In this document: positions 34,697 to 41,625 of the stretch, piece after piece | Layout: every line of letters starts with the position of its first letter | Numbering within the stretch: the stretch's first letter is position 1 | Assembly (NCBI GenBank): GCA_046329235.1 | Contig: JAXLVA010000001.1 | Location: 2,294,001-2,358,000, forward strand | Reading direction: 5' to 3' | Source of the DNA: JALONH01 sp046329235 | GTDB lineage: Bacteria; Bacteroidota; Bacteroidia; Cytophagales; Cytophagaceae | DNA: 64,000 nt | Program-made: the position numbers and the translations under genes | Notes under the pieces: model-generated | Seen by the model: only the letters and a program-made list of their open reading frames with translations | The model's database searches: none | Told to the model about the DNA's origin: nothing

Positions 34697-36019
34697 TTAA
34701 CTATTTAATTTTTCAGCCCAATTGAAACGATCTGCCGGAGAGAATTTCCAAGGCGCAAAGTTATTTTCAATGTTGGACAACATACTATTCCATGAACCCG
34801 GTGCTTGAGATAATTCCATCAATTTATATTGACGAAGTTTAATGATTATATCCACCGGATCTATTCCTACCGGACAAGCTTCCACACATGCATTACAAGT
34901 AGTGCAAGCTAATAATTCTTCATCAGAGATATAATCTCCAATTAATGCTTTGCCATCTTCTTTGCCTGCTCCTTCTTTAGCGATGAATTTACCTAACTCT
35001 TCAGCACGATCACGTGTATCCATCATAATTTTACGAGGAGATAATTTCTTCCCGGTAATATTCGCTGGACATTGTTGCGTACATCTACCACACTCTGTAC
35101 AGCTGTATGCATTTAAAATATTTACCCATGACAAATCAGTGACATCCTTAGCACCGAAACGTGCAGGAGGAGCCGCCTCTGAACTTTCTTCTACAGGCAA
35201 ATTCAACATAATCTTCACTTCTTTAGTCACTTCAGGCATGGAGGATAATTCTCCTACCGGTTTTAACTTAGCAAAGTAAGTGTTGATAAAAGCCATGAAT
35301 ATGTGTAAGTGTTTAGAGTTGTAAAACACATAATTAGCAAAGAACATCACACCTAAAATGTGAAACCACCATGCGGCACGTTCGGAAATGATTAAGAACG
35401 GTGTAGAGAACTGATCAAAGATAGGCATCCATAAAGAACTGACATAGAAGGTTCCTGTAGGAATATAATGTTCTACACCTCTAGATTGTAATACTTGATC
35501 GGCTGCATTCATTTTCAAGAAAGCAAACATTAAAGCTATTTCAATCAACAAGATATAAGTAGCATCCAATTTAGGCCATGATGTCATTTCTGCACCATTG
35601 AATCGTTTCACTTTTAAGATATAGCGACGAATCAAGAAAGTAGAACAAGCTATAATAACAGCTAAAGCAAAGAACTCGAATACATTAATCATGAATGGAT
35701 AAAATGCACCAAGAACCGGAGCGAAAATTCGATGATGACCGGTAAGGCCATCTATGACAATTTCCAGCATTTCCATGTTGACGATTAAAAATCCGGCATA
35801 AACAAATAAGTGAAGAAGTGCAGGGACCGGTTTTTTAAACATTTTTTTCTGACCTAAAGCCAACAGCAACATATTTTTCCAACGAAGTGCCGGTTGGTCT
35901 TTTCTATCCTCTTCTCTACCGAGTAAAATATTTTTTCGTATTCTACTGATACTCTTATAAATGCCATAACCGGCTATGGAAAGAGCGATACTAAACACTG
36001 AAATTGATAACCACTGCAT
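34697..36019 (-). CDS. Membrane-anchored 4Fe-4S oxidoreductase subunit
   Basis: A 440-residue protein: one N-terminal span (residues 3-25), then four to five further spans (about 65-250, a b-type cytochrome-like HdrE/NarI-type region) and a cytoplasmic ferredoxin part with CTECGRCTQQCP (about 310) and CTTCNACVEACPVGI (about 370). With the CCG-domain gene beside it this forms a two-subunit quinone-linked Fe-S redox complex similar to HdrDE/GlpC-like modules. The substrate is unknown. It is divergent from the tRNA-Phe gene. Confidence 0.88.
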   Translation of the reverse strand: MQWLSISVFSIALSIAGYGIYKSISRIRKNILLGREEDRKDQPALRWKNMLLLALGQKKMFKKPVPALLHLFVYAGFLIVNMEMLEIVIDGLTGHHRIFAPVLGAFYPFMINVFEFFALAVIIACSTFLIRRYILKVKRFNGAEMTSWPKLDATYILLIEIALMFAFLKMNAADQVLQSRGVEHYIPTGTFYVSSLWMPIFDQFSTPFLIISERAAWWFHILGVMFFANYVFYNSKHLHIFMAFINTYFAKLKPVGELSSMPEVTKEVKIMLNLPVEESSEAAPPARFGAKDVTDLSWVNILNAYSCTECGRCTQQCPANITGKKLSPRKIMMDTRDRAEELGKFIAKEGAGKEDGKALIGDYISDEELLACTTCNACVEACPVGIDPVDIIIKLRQYKLMELSQAPGSWNSMLSNIENNFAPWKFSPADRFNWAEKLNS

Positions 36020-36050
36020 AGAATATTTTCAATTTATATTTCGGAACAAC

Positions 36051-36082
36051 TTGCTTGAAACAGTTTTTTTTAATTACATTTG
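36051..36082 (+). promoter_or_regulatory. Promoter of tRNA-Phe
   Basis: TACATTTG (36075-36082) is an exact TAnnTTTG -7 box. TTG elements lie at 36055-36057 (17-nt spacing) and 36051-36053 (21-nt spacing). The mature tRNA begins 14 nt downstream. Confidence 0.78.
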
Positions 36083-36096
36083 CACTCCCAATTGGA

Positions 36097-36169
36097 GGTG
36101 ATGTAGCTCAGTTGGTAGAGCAAAGGACTGAAAATCCTTGTGTCGGTGGTTCGATTCCACTCATCACCA
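36097..36169 (+). tRNA. tRNA-Phe (GAA)
   Basis: A 73-nt cloverleaf. The acceptor GGTGATG pairs with CATCACC (36162-36168), the D-loop reads AGCTCAGTTGGTAGAGC, the anticodon loop CTGAAAA gives anticodon GAA, and the T-arm contains GGTTCGATTCC. The discriminator base is A, and the 3' CCA is not encoded, so it must be added by tRNA nucleotidyltransferase. Confidence 0.97.
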
Positions 36170-36179
36170 CATCTAAAAC

Positions 36180-36206
36180 GCCTCTGTGAACAACAGAGGC
36201 TTTTTT
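36180..36206 (+). terminator. Terminator of tRNA-Phe
   Basis: GCCTCTGT (36180-36187) pairs with ACAGAGGC (36193-36200) and is followed by TTTTTT. Confidence 0.9.
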
Positions 36207-36243
36207 ATTGCATAAACCGTTTCGTTTTCATACGTTTAACCCT

Positions 36244-36993
36244 ATGATTAATAACAAAAAGATTATCGTTGTGATGCCTGCTTATAATGCAGAGAAAACA
36301 TTAGAACAGACCTTTCGCGAAATCCCCTTTAATATCGTTGATGAAGTCATCCTAGTAGACGATCATTCAAAAGATAAAACGTTTGAAGTTGCAAAAAAGT
36401 TAGGAATAAACGAAGTAATCCGTCATGATGTGAATAAAGGCTACGGCGGGAATCAGAAAACATGTTATAACGCAGCATTGAATCGTGGCGCTGATGTGGT
36501 AGTTATGTTACATCCCGACTATCAGTACACACCACTATTACTCGAAGCCATGGTTTATCCTATTGCACACGGTTTGTTCCCTGTAATGCTGGGTTCTAGA
36601 ATTTTAGGAAAAGGAGCATTAAGAGGTGGTATGCCAATGTATAAATACATTGCCAATCGCTTTTTGACTTTCTTCCAAAATGTGATGATGGGGCAAAAGC
36701 TGGCGGAATACCACACCGGTTATAGAGCATTCAGTAAAGAAATTTTAGAAAAGCTTCCGTTAGAAAAAAACTCGGACGACTTTGTGTTTGATAATGAAAT
36801 GTTAGGACAAATTGCTTTTGCCGGTTACGAAATGGGCGAAGTAACATGTCCTACTAAATATTTTGATGATGCCAGCAGTATTAACTTTAGACGTAGTGTT
36901 AAATACGGAATGGGAGTATTGCGCGTATCAGTAAGTTACCGACTACAACGTTGGGGGCTTGCTAAATTTTCAATTTTTGATGGTATAAAATAA
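36244..36993 (+). CDS. Family 2 glycosyltransferase (dolichyl-phosphate mannosyltransferase-like)
   Basis: A 249-residue GT-A enzyme. Motifs: IIVVMPAYNAEKTLEQT at the N-terminus, EVILVDDHSKDKT (nucleotide-binding Asp, about 36-48), NKGYGGNQKTCYNAAL, and VVMLHPDYQYTP (metal-binding region, about 90-101). It lacks C-terminal membrane spans and ends near 249. It would transfer a sugar from a nucleotide donor to a lipid carrier or glycan; acceptor unknown. The reading frame opens at a TTG at 36208 inside the terminator tail, so the ATG at 36244 is chosen. Confidence 0.9.
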   Translation: MINNKKIIVVMPAYNAEKTLEQTFREIPFNIVDEVILVDDHSKDKTFEVAKKLGINEVIRHDVNKGYGGNQKTCYNAALNRGADVVVMLHPDYQYTPLLLEAMVYPIAHGLFPVMLGSRILGKGALRGGMPMYKYIANRFLTFFQNVMMGQKLAEYHTGYRAFSKEILEKLPLEKNSDDFVFDNEMLGQIAFAGYEMGEVTCPTKYFDDASSINFRRSVKYGMGVLRVSVSYRLQRWGLAKFSIFDGIK

Positions 36994-36997
36994 ACCC

Positions 36998-37372
36998 GTG
37001 GAATATTGGTTGCAATTGAGCAGTGTATCTCACCCTTTAGATCGCTGTTCATATGAAACACAGACGCTTTTTAAAACAGATTGTCCGGAGGCTATCATAT
37101 TAGAGCTGGATACGTATAGCGATTTGTTTTTAGTGCAACAGTATACAACCTTGCTACAAAGCGCCCAGTCCTTTCATTTACATATAGAAGTTTGCGATTG
37201 GAAAGACGGAGGTTCTGTTACAAGGATGATTCAATCTTTATACCGTTTAGCAAAACCAGATTGTATTACTTGGCACGGTGCTACGCAAGCAGATCTGATT
37301 CGATTCATCACACCATTGGGAGAAATTCATCAACTGGAAACTCCGAAAAAAATAACAGATTATATAAAATAA
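36998..37372 (+). CDS. Small protein of unknown function downstream of the GT2
   Basis: A 124-residue soluble protein starting at a GTG only 4 nt after the GT2 stop (no in-frame ATG nearby). It contains Cys and Trp residues (LDRCSYETQTLF, HIEVCDWKDGGSV, DCITWHGATQADL). I do not recognise it. The tight spacing and the shared terminator at 37371-37402 imply co-transcription with the glycosyltransferase. Confidence 0.6.
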   Translation: MEYWLQLSSVSHPLDRCSYETQTLFKTDCPEAIILELDTYSDLFLVQQYTTLLQSAQSFHLHIEVCDWKDGGSVTRMIQSLYRLAKPDCITWHGATQADLIRFITPLGEIHQLETPKKITDYIK

Positions 37373-37402
37373 AAAAGCTCCGAAAATTTCGGAGCTTTTT
37401 TT
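37371..37402. terminator. Bidirectional terminator between the GT2 operon and rplS
   Basis: AGCTCCGAAA pairs with TTTCGGAGCT around one A (37376-37396), flanked by six A on the left and seven T on the right, so it works in both directions for converging genes. Confidence 0.9.
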
Positions 37403-37421
37403 ATAGCTAGAGTTCTATTGA

Positions 37422-37784
37422 TTAAGAAACTACTTTTTTGCTTTCTTTAATTCTTGCACTCTTACCTTTTTTATCGCGTAGATAGAAAATACGAGCGCGA
37501 CGAACCGCACCTTTACGAATTAATTCTACTTTCTCGATGAAAGGTGATACAGCAGGGAAAATTCTCTCTACGCCAATACCGTTAGATATTTTACGTACAG
37601 TGAAAGTTTCACCATTACCAGAGTTTTTTCTTTGGATTACAACTCCTTGGTACTGCTGAACGCGTTCTTTGTTACCTTCTTTAATTTTTACGTGCACGTT
37701 TACGGTATCTCCCGCTTTGAAATCAGGTAAAGAGGCTTTTCTTTCAGCGTATTCCTGCTCAACGATGCTAATTAAGTTGCTCAT
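37422..37784 (-). CDS. rplS: 50S ribosomal protein L19
   Basis: A 120-residue L19 with RKASLPDFKAGDTVNVHVKIKEGNKERVQQYQGVVIQRKNSG (read in pieces) and the FTVRKISNGIGVERIFP core. It sits at the end of the 30S/tRNA-modification operon rpsP-rimM-trmD but has a 143-nt leader with its own promoter and hairpin, so it can be expressed separately. Its length is normal. Confidence 0.97.
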   Translation of the reverse strand: MSNLISIVEQEYAERKASLPDFKAGDTVNVHVKIKEGNKERVQQYQGVVIQRKNSGNGETFTVRKISNGIGVERIFPAVSPFIEKVELIRKGAVRRARIFYLRDKKGKSARIKESKKVVS

Positions 37785-37808
37785 ATTGATAATGAATATT
37801 GTTAATTC

Positions 37809-37826
37809 AGTTCCCGATAAGGGACT
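37809..37826 (-). promoter_or_regulatory. L19 leader hairpin
   Basis: On the minus strand AGTCCC, loop TTATC, then GGG-A-ACT forms a compact 6-bp stem with one bulged A starting a few bases after the predicted transcription start. Ribosomal-protein leaders of this sort bind the product to give feedback; L19 leaders have been described for Flavobacteriia (recollection). Confidence 0.5.
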
Positions 37827-37827
37827 G

Positions 37828-37858
37828 CAAATATAGTATAGTGACTGTGGATTTCCAA
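37828..37858 (-). promoter_or_regulatory. Internal promoter for rplS
   Basis: TATATTTG (complement of 37828-37835) is 20 nt downstream of TTG (complement of 37856-37858), an exact Bacteroidota promoter inside the trmD-rplS gap. Confidence 0.8.
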
Positions 37859-37927
37859 GAATTAATTAAAAATAAGGCAAATATATTTCAAAGGAATCGC
37901 TGTAATAGCAGTCTATTATTCAGCTAT

Positions 37928-38629
37928 TTACTCTCCAAAACCGCCTTCCGTGTATTTTTTATACATATCCGGACGTCTATTTTTAGTCCTTTCCAGCGCC
38001 TGATCCATGCGCCAAGTTTCGATTTTAGCTTCATGACCGGACAAAAGTATATCCGGAACGGTTAATCCTTTATACTCAGCAGGTCGAGTGTAAACGGGCG
38101 GCGCTAACAATCCATCTTGATGAGAATCTGTCAATGCAGAGGTTTCATCAGATATAACGCCTGGCACTATTCTTAAAATAGCATCTGTGATAATCGCAGC
38201 CGGTAATTCACCACCGGATAACACAAAATCACCAACGCTGATTTCTTTAGTCACCAACAACTGACGTGCGCGTTCATCAATTCCTTTGTAATGCCCACAA
38301 ATGATGATGATGTTTTGCACTAAAGATAACTTATTAGCCGTCGACTGAGTAAAGTTTTCTCCATCAGGAGTCACGTAAATTACTTCGTCATATGAACGCT
38401 GTTCTTTCAGCTGACTAATGCAACGATCAAGTGGTTCAATCATAATGACCATGCCGGCACCGCCACCATAGACATAATCATCTACTTGTTTATGATTATA
38501 GGTAGTGTAATCCCGTAAGTCATGCAGCACCACTTCAGCTAAACCTTTTTCTTGGGCACGCTTTAAGATGGAATGCTGAAAAAAGCTTTCGAGTAGTTTA
38601 GGAACTACGGATATAATATCAATCCTCAT
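37928..38629 (-). CDS. trmD: tRNA (guanine-N1)-methyltransferase
   Basis: A 233-residue SPOUT enzyme that makes m1G37 in tRNA to prevent frameshifting. Trefoil-knot motifs are visible: YVTPDGENFTQ (about 89), IIICGHYKGIDERA (about 111-124) and EISVGDFVLSGGELPAAI (about 135-152). It overlaps rimM by 11 nt. Gene order rpsP-rimM-trmD is the universal one, which strengthens the calls of all three. Confidence 0.97.
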   Translation of the reverse strand: MRIDIISVVPKLLESFFQHSILKRAQEKGLAEVVLHDLRDYTTYNHKQVDDYVYGGGAGMVIMIEPLDRCISQLKEQRSYDEVIYVTPDGENFTQSTANKLSLVQNIIIICGHYKGIDERARQLLVTKEISVGDFVLSGGELPAAIITDAILRIVPGVISDETSALTDSHQDGLLAPPVYTRPAEYKGLTVPDILLSGHEAKIETWRMDQALERTKNRRPDMYKKYTEGGFGE

Positions 38630-39197
38630 CTTCGCTTTCCTCCAAGCCGTCGTCTTGCGGACTGTTTTGCTGTAAGTAGATATCTAACAAGCCATCCGGT
38701 AGATTCGTGAATACTTTTTTCTTACGGTGGTCAATCGATGTAACAATAGGCTCTACCGCAGGAAACATAATGGAATTACCTTGGTATTCCATTACTAAAA
38801 TATCTTGAATGGTCTTTTGAATAAAATCACTTACAACCCCAAGTTCACCTAGTTGAGCATCGTCAATACGATAACCTTCTATTTGTTTTAAAAACAAACG
38901 ACCTTCATCGGCTTCACTTAATTGTTCGATAGGGATAATCAACTCCGATCCAACAATCGCTTCTGCTTCTTTAATTGTAGAAACATCTTCGAAAGACAGA
39001 ATGACTTTGGATTGATTAGTTACTTGATAGGAGGTAATAAAAAAAGGAATCGGCTTTTGTTTGATAACAACAAAAACCGATTCCATATCTTCATAGTCGG
39101 CGGTATCTTCGCTGTAAATTTCAGCTAGAACCTCGCCTTTGACACCGTGCGTCTTAACTATTTTACCCCAAAGGATAGTTTCCGACGGCGCCTTCAT
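38619..39197 (-). CDS. rimM: 16S rRNA processing protein RimM
   Basis: A 192-residue assembly factor that binds S19 in the 30S head. The N-terminal domain has GKIVKTHGVKGEVLAEIYSED (read in pieces, about 11-32), and the PRC-barrel domain ends MFPAVEPIVTSIDHRKKKVFTNLPDGLLD (about 145-175). The C-terminus is acidic (EESEDED). It starts 2 nt after the rpsP stop and overlaps trmD by 11 nt. Confidence 0.94.
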   Translation of the reverse strand: MKAPSETILWGKIVKTHGVKGEVLAEIYSEDTADYEDMESVFVVIKQKPIPFFITSYQVTNQSKVILSFEDVSTIKEAEAIVGSELIIPIEQLSEADEGRLFLKQIEGYRIDDAQLGELGVVSDFIQKTIQDILVMEYQGNSIMFPAVEPIVTSIDHRKKKVFTNLPDGLLDIYLQQNSPQDDGLEESEDED

Positions 39198-39199
39198 AA

Positions 39200-39730
39200 T
39201 TATTCTGCTGCTGCTTCACCTTCTGCTGCCGCTGGAGCTTCTGCATCCGCTGCTGCAACTGGGTTTTCAGCTACGATTTTCTTCGCCTTTACTTTCTCAG
39301 CAATAGCTTCTTTAATTTTAGATTCAGCTGCGATACGCGCTTTTTGATCAGACGCTTTCTTATTTGCTAAACCTTCTTTTTCTTTAGCTACTTCAGCTGC
39401 TTTGCTAGTCAACCATTGAGCTAATTTTTGATCTGCCGCTTCTTGAGTGATAGCACCTTTCAAAACACCAATTTGTAAGTGTTTTTTGAACATGATACCA
39501 CGACCGGATAAGATAGTTCTGGTAGTGTCAGTAGGCTGCGCCCCTTTCATTACCCATTGGAATGTTTTTTCATCGTTTAATACCAAAGTGGCAGGGTTGG
39601 TATTAGGGTTGTAAGTACCCAACTTTTCGATGAATTTACCGTCACGAGGAGCTCTTGAATCAGATACAACGATATCATACATCGCCATTTTCTTTCTACC
39701 TCTTCTTGACAAACGAATTTTAACTGCCAT
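39200..39730 (-). CDS. rpsP: 30S ribosomal protein S16 with alanine/glutamate-rich extension
   Basis: A 176-residue S16. The first 80 residues are the normal protein (MAVKIRLSRRGRKKMAMYDIVVSD read in pieces, and RTILSGRGIMFKKHLQIGVLKGA). The remaining 90 are a helical, lysine/alanine/glutamate tail ending in AAEGEAAAE, about twice the standard S16 length; such tails are common in Bacteroidota. First gene of rpsP-rimM-trmD-rplS, with a textbook promoter at 39797-39827. Confidence 0.97.
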   Translation of the reverse strand: MAVKIRLSRRGRKKMAMYDIVVSDSRAPRDGKFIEKLGTYNPNTNPATLVLNDEKTFQWVMKGAQPTDTTRTILSGRGIMFKKHLQIGVLKGAITQEAADQKLAQWLTSKAAEVAKEKEGLANKKASDQKARIAAESKIKEAIAEKVKAKKIVAENPVAAADAEAPAAAEGEAAAE

Positions 39731-39796
39731 GTTTTTATTTAGTTAAATTAATTAAGAGAAATGGAACCCGTCCATTCATCGGTTTTTTATGGGTGG

Positions 39797-39827
39797 CAAA
39801 ATTACCCTTTATTTTTACTATTTCCAA
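39797..39827 (-). promoter_or_regulatory. Promoter of the rpsP operon
   Basis: TAATTTTG (complement of 39797-39804) lies exactly 20 nt after TTG (complement of 39825-39827). The TTGGAAAT -33 region is the same as at the rplS promoter. Confidence 0.82.
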
Positions 39828-39911
39828 TATAATTACGTGGATAATTATGTTTTATGTCCATTTTTAACTCTTTACAAGTCTTTTAATGACCAATTTATTG
39901 TAGTTTTGGTC

Positions 39912-40490
39912 ATGATTCGACTATGTTTTGCCACCAACAATGCTAATAAACTGGCTGAAATACGCTCCAAAGTGGGTGAAAGATTCATTATTTTAAGCCT
40001 AAAGGACATAGGTTGTGACGAAGAATTACCTGAAACACAGGACACTATAGAAGGCAATGCCGCTCAAAAAGCACAATATGTCTTTCAAAAATACCAAACC
40101 CCCTGCTTCGCTGACGATACCGGACTGGAAATAAATGCCTTAGATGGTCGCCCGAGAGTGTATTCTGCCCGTTATGCCGGACCGGATTGTAGTCCCGAAG
40201 ATAATATGACAAAGGTGTTGACCGAAATGAAGTCCATCGACAATCGATCAGCCTCTTTCAAAACTGTCATTCACCTTTGTATGCCGGACCAAGAAAAAAA
40301 CTTTACGGGTATTGTAAACGGTTCGATTAGAAAAGGGAAAAGTGGTGCCAAAGGATTTGGATATGACCCTATCTTTGAACCTGAAGGATACAATATTACT
40401 TTCGCAGAAATGACCATGGAGGATAAAAATGCTATCTCACACCGTGGCAAAGCTGTTCAACAACTAATTGACTTTCTTAGCTCTTTATGA
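39912..40490 (+). CDS. rdgB: Non-canonical purine NTP pyrophosphatase (RdgB/HAM1)
   Basis: A 192-residue house-cleaning enzyme that hydrolyses (d)ITP and XTP to the monophosphate. Motifs: FATNNANKLAEI (about 5-16), the metal Asp in CFADDTGLEINALDGRPRVYSARYAG (about 66-91, in pieces), KGFGYDPIFEPEGY (about 147) and SHRGKAVQQL (about 176). The frame is open well upstream, but the ATG at 39912 gives the conserved N-terminus. It overlaps udk by 4 nt (ATGA), so both are translated from one transcript. Confidence 0.95.
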   Translation: MIRLCFATNNANKLAEIRSKVGERFIILSLKDIGCDEELPETQDTIEGNAAQKAQYVFQKYQTPCFADDTGLEINALDGRPRVYSARYAGPDCSPEDNMTKVLTEMKSIDNRSASFKTVIHLCMPDQEKNFTGIVNGSIRKGKSGAKGFGYDPIFEPEGYNITFAEMTMEDKNAISHRGKAVQQLIDFLSSL

Positions 40491-41104
40491 GTAAACCATT
40501 TGTAATAGGAGTATGTGGCGGCAGTGCCTCCGGCAAATCCTACTTAATACAACGTCTGCGAGAATCCTTGCCACTGCCCTCTGCTGTTTTCGCTTTGGAT
40601 GCTTACTACAAACCTAGAGCCACTCAACAAAAAGACGCATTAGGGTTTGAAAATTTTGACCTGCCGGAAGCATTAGACACTTCCAAAATGGAAAGTGATT
40701 GGCAGAAACTCCTTCAAGGACAAGCTATTGAACAGCCCATTTACAACTATAATAACCCTACGGCTGAAACCGTTTGGCAACAAATCCAATCTCAACCTAT
40801 TATTTTAGTGGACGGTATATTTACCTTCTACTTTGACTTTCTGGATGAAGCATTGGACTATCGCATCATCATTGACTCTTCTTTTGAGACTAAAAAGAAA
40901 CGAAGAATGGAGCGCGATGTAAAGGAACGAGGCTATGATGTCCATCAAATAGATTATAGATTCTCCGTTCATGCGGAGGAGAGCTATTTAACTTATGTAT
41001 GTCCGTTTAAAGGGTACGCTGATTTCCCCTTTGAAAATGAAGGAGATATAGAAAAAACATACCAATTCTTGTTAAAACAGCTAAACAACAAAATGAAGCT
41101 ATAA
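40487..41104 (+). CDS. udk: Uridine kinase
   Basis: A 205-residue P-loop kinase that phosphorylates uridine and cytidine. The P-loop is GGSASGKSYL (about 11-20), the substrate region FALDAYYKP (about 36) and QPIYNYNNPTA, then PIILVDGIFTF (Asp in Walker B-like segment) and RRMERDVKERG (lid). The length is normal. The start overlaps the rdgB stop by 4 nt, so translation is coupled. Confidence 0.93.
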   Translation: MSKPFVIGVCGGSASGKSYLIQRLRESLPLPSAVFALDAYYKPRATQQKDALGFENFDLPEALDTSKMESDWQKLLQGQAIEQPIYNYNNPTAETVWQQIQSQPIILVDGIFTFYFDFLDEALDYRIIIDSSFETKKKRRMERDVKERGYDVHQIDYRFSVHAEESYLTYVCPFKGYADFPFENEGDIEKTYQFLLKQLNNKMKL

Positions 41105-41122
41105 ATCCGGTTGGAAATATAT

Positions 41123-41152
41123 TTGGCAACCCCACCTTTTTTAGTAGTTTTG
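41123..41152 (+). promoter_or_regulatory. Promoter of the small exported protein / secDF unit
   Basis: TTG (41123-41125), a 19-nt spacer, then TAGTTTTG (41145-41152), an exact TAnnTTTG match. The first ATG is at 41183. Confidence 0.75.
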
Positions 41153-41182
41153 CAATCCCTGTATCAGGCAATTAGAGTAAAA

Positions 41183-41527
41183 ATGAAAGTTTGGTTCCGT
41201 CTTCTGTTAAGTGTTGTCTTCAGTAGTTTATTGCTGACCGGCAGTTTATTGCCCTATCAGGGACATGCGGAAGTGCGTACGGCCCCTTCCAAAGAACAAA
41301 AGGATACAGAGTCTACTCCTAAAGAAAGTATTTACTCTTCGGCAGCTACCCTAACGGTAACTTGCCAAGCCCCGGAAGCAGATATTTTATACATCCCAAC
41401 GGCGACCTATAGCACACCACTTGCGGTTCTGGCAGAAAAATTAAACACGAATGAAACGGCAGCTGTAGCTCGCCAAATATTTTTAAAGACTTTACTTACG
41501 GATATCATTTCGCCACAAGCACCCTAA
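41183..41527 (+). CDS. Small exported protein of unknown function upstream of secDF
   Basis: A 114-residue protein with a probable signal peptide (MKVWFRLLLSVVFSSLLLTG, cleavage after GHA near residue 28). The mature part is polar (SKEQKDTESTPKES) and has one Cys (VTCQAPEADILYIP). No family is recognised. The frame is open from a TTG at 41111, but the ATG at 41183 fits the promoter at 41123-41152 and the signal peptide. It precedes secDF by 98 nt and may be in the same transcript. Confidence 0.6.
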   Translation: MKVWFRLLLSVVFSSLLLTGSLLPYQGHAEVRTAPSKEQKDTESTPKESIYSSAATLTVTCQAPEADILYIPTATYSTPLAVLAEKLNTNETAAVARQIFLKTLLTDIISPQAP

Positions 41528-41625
41528 GTAGCCCGTTGTCGGTATTCGCCTGTATTATTTATCGGGAATACTATTTAACTAAATCACACAATACAATTTA
41601 ATTCAATTTCTATTTTCAATTTATC

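Noticed and set aside
39901..39908. TAGTTTTG as a promoter for rdgB
   Set aside because: It lies only 3 nt before the ATG and has no TTG at the right distance.
41542..41571. Inverted repeat GTATTC...GAATAC before secDF as a possible regulatory hairpin
   Set aside because: Only 6 bp with an 18-nt loop; likely chance.
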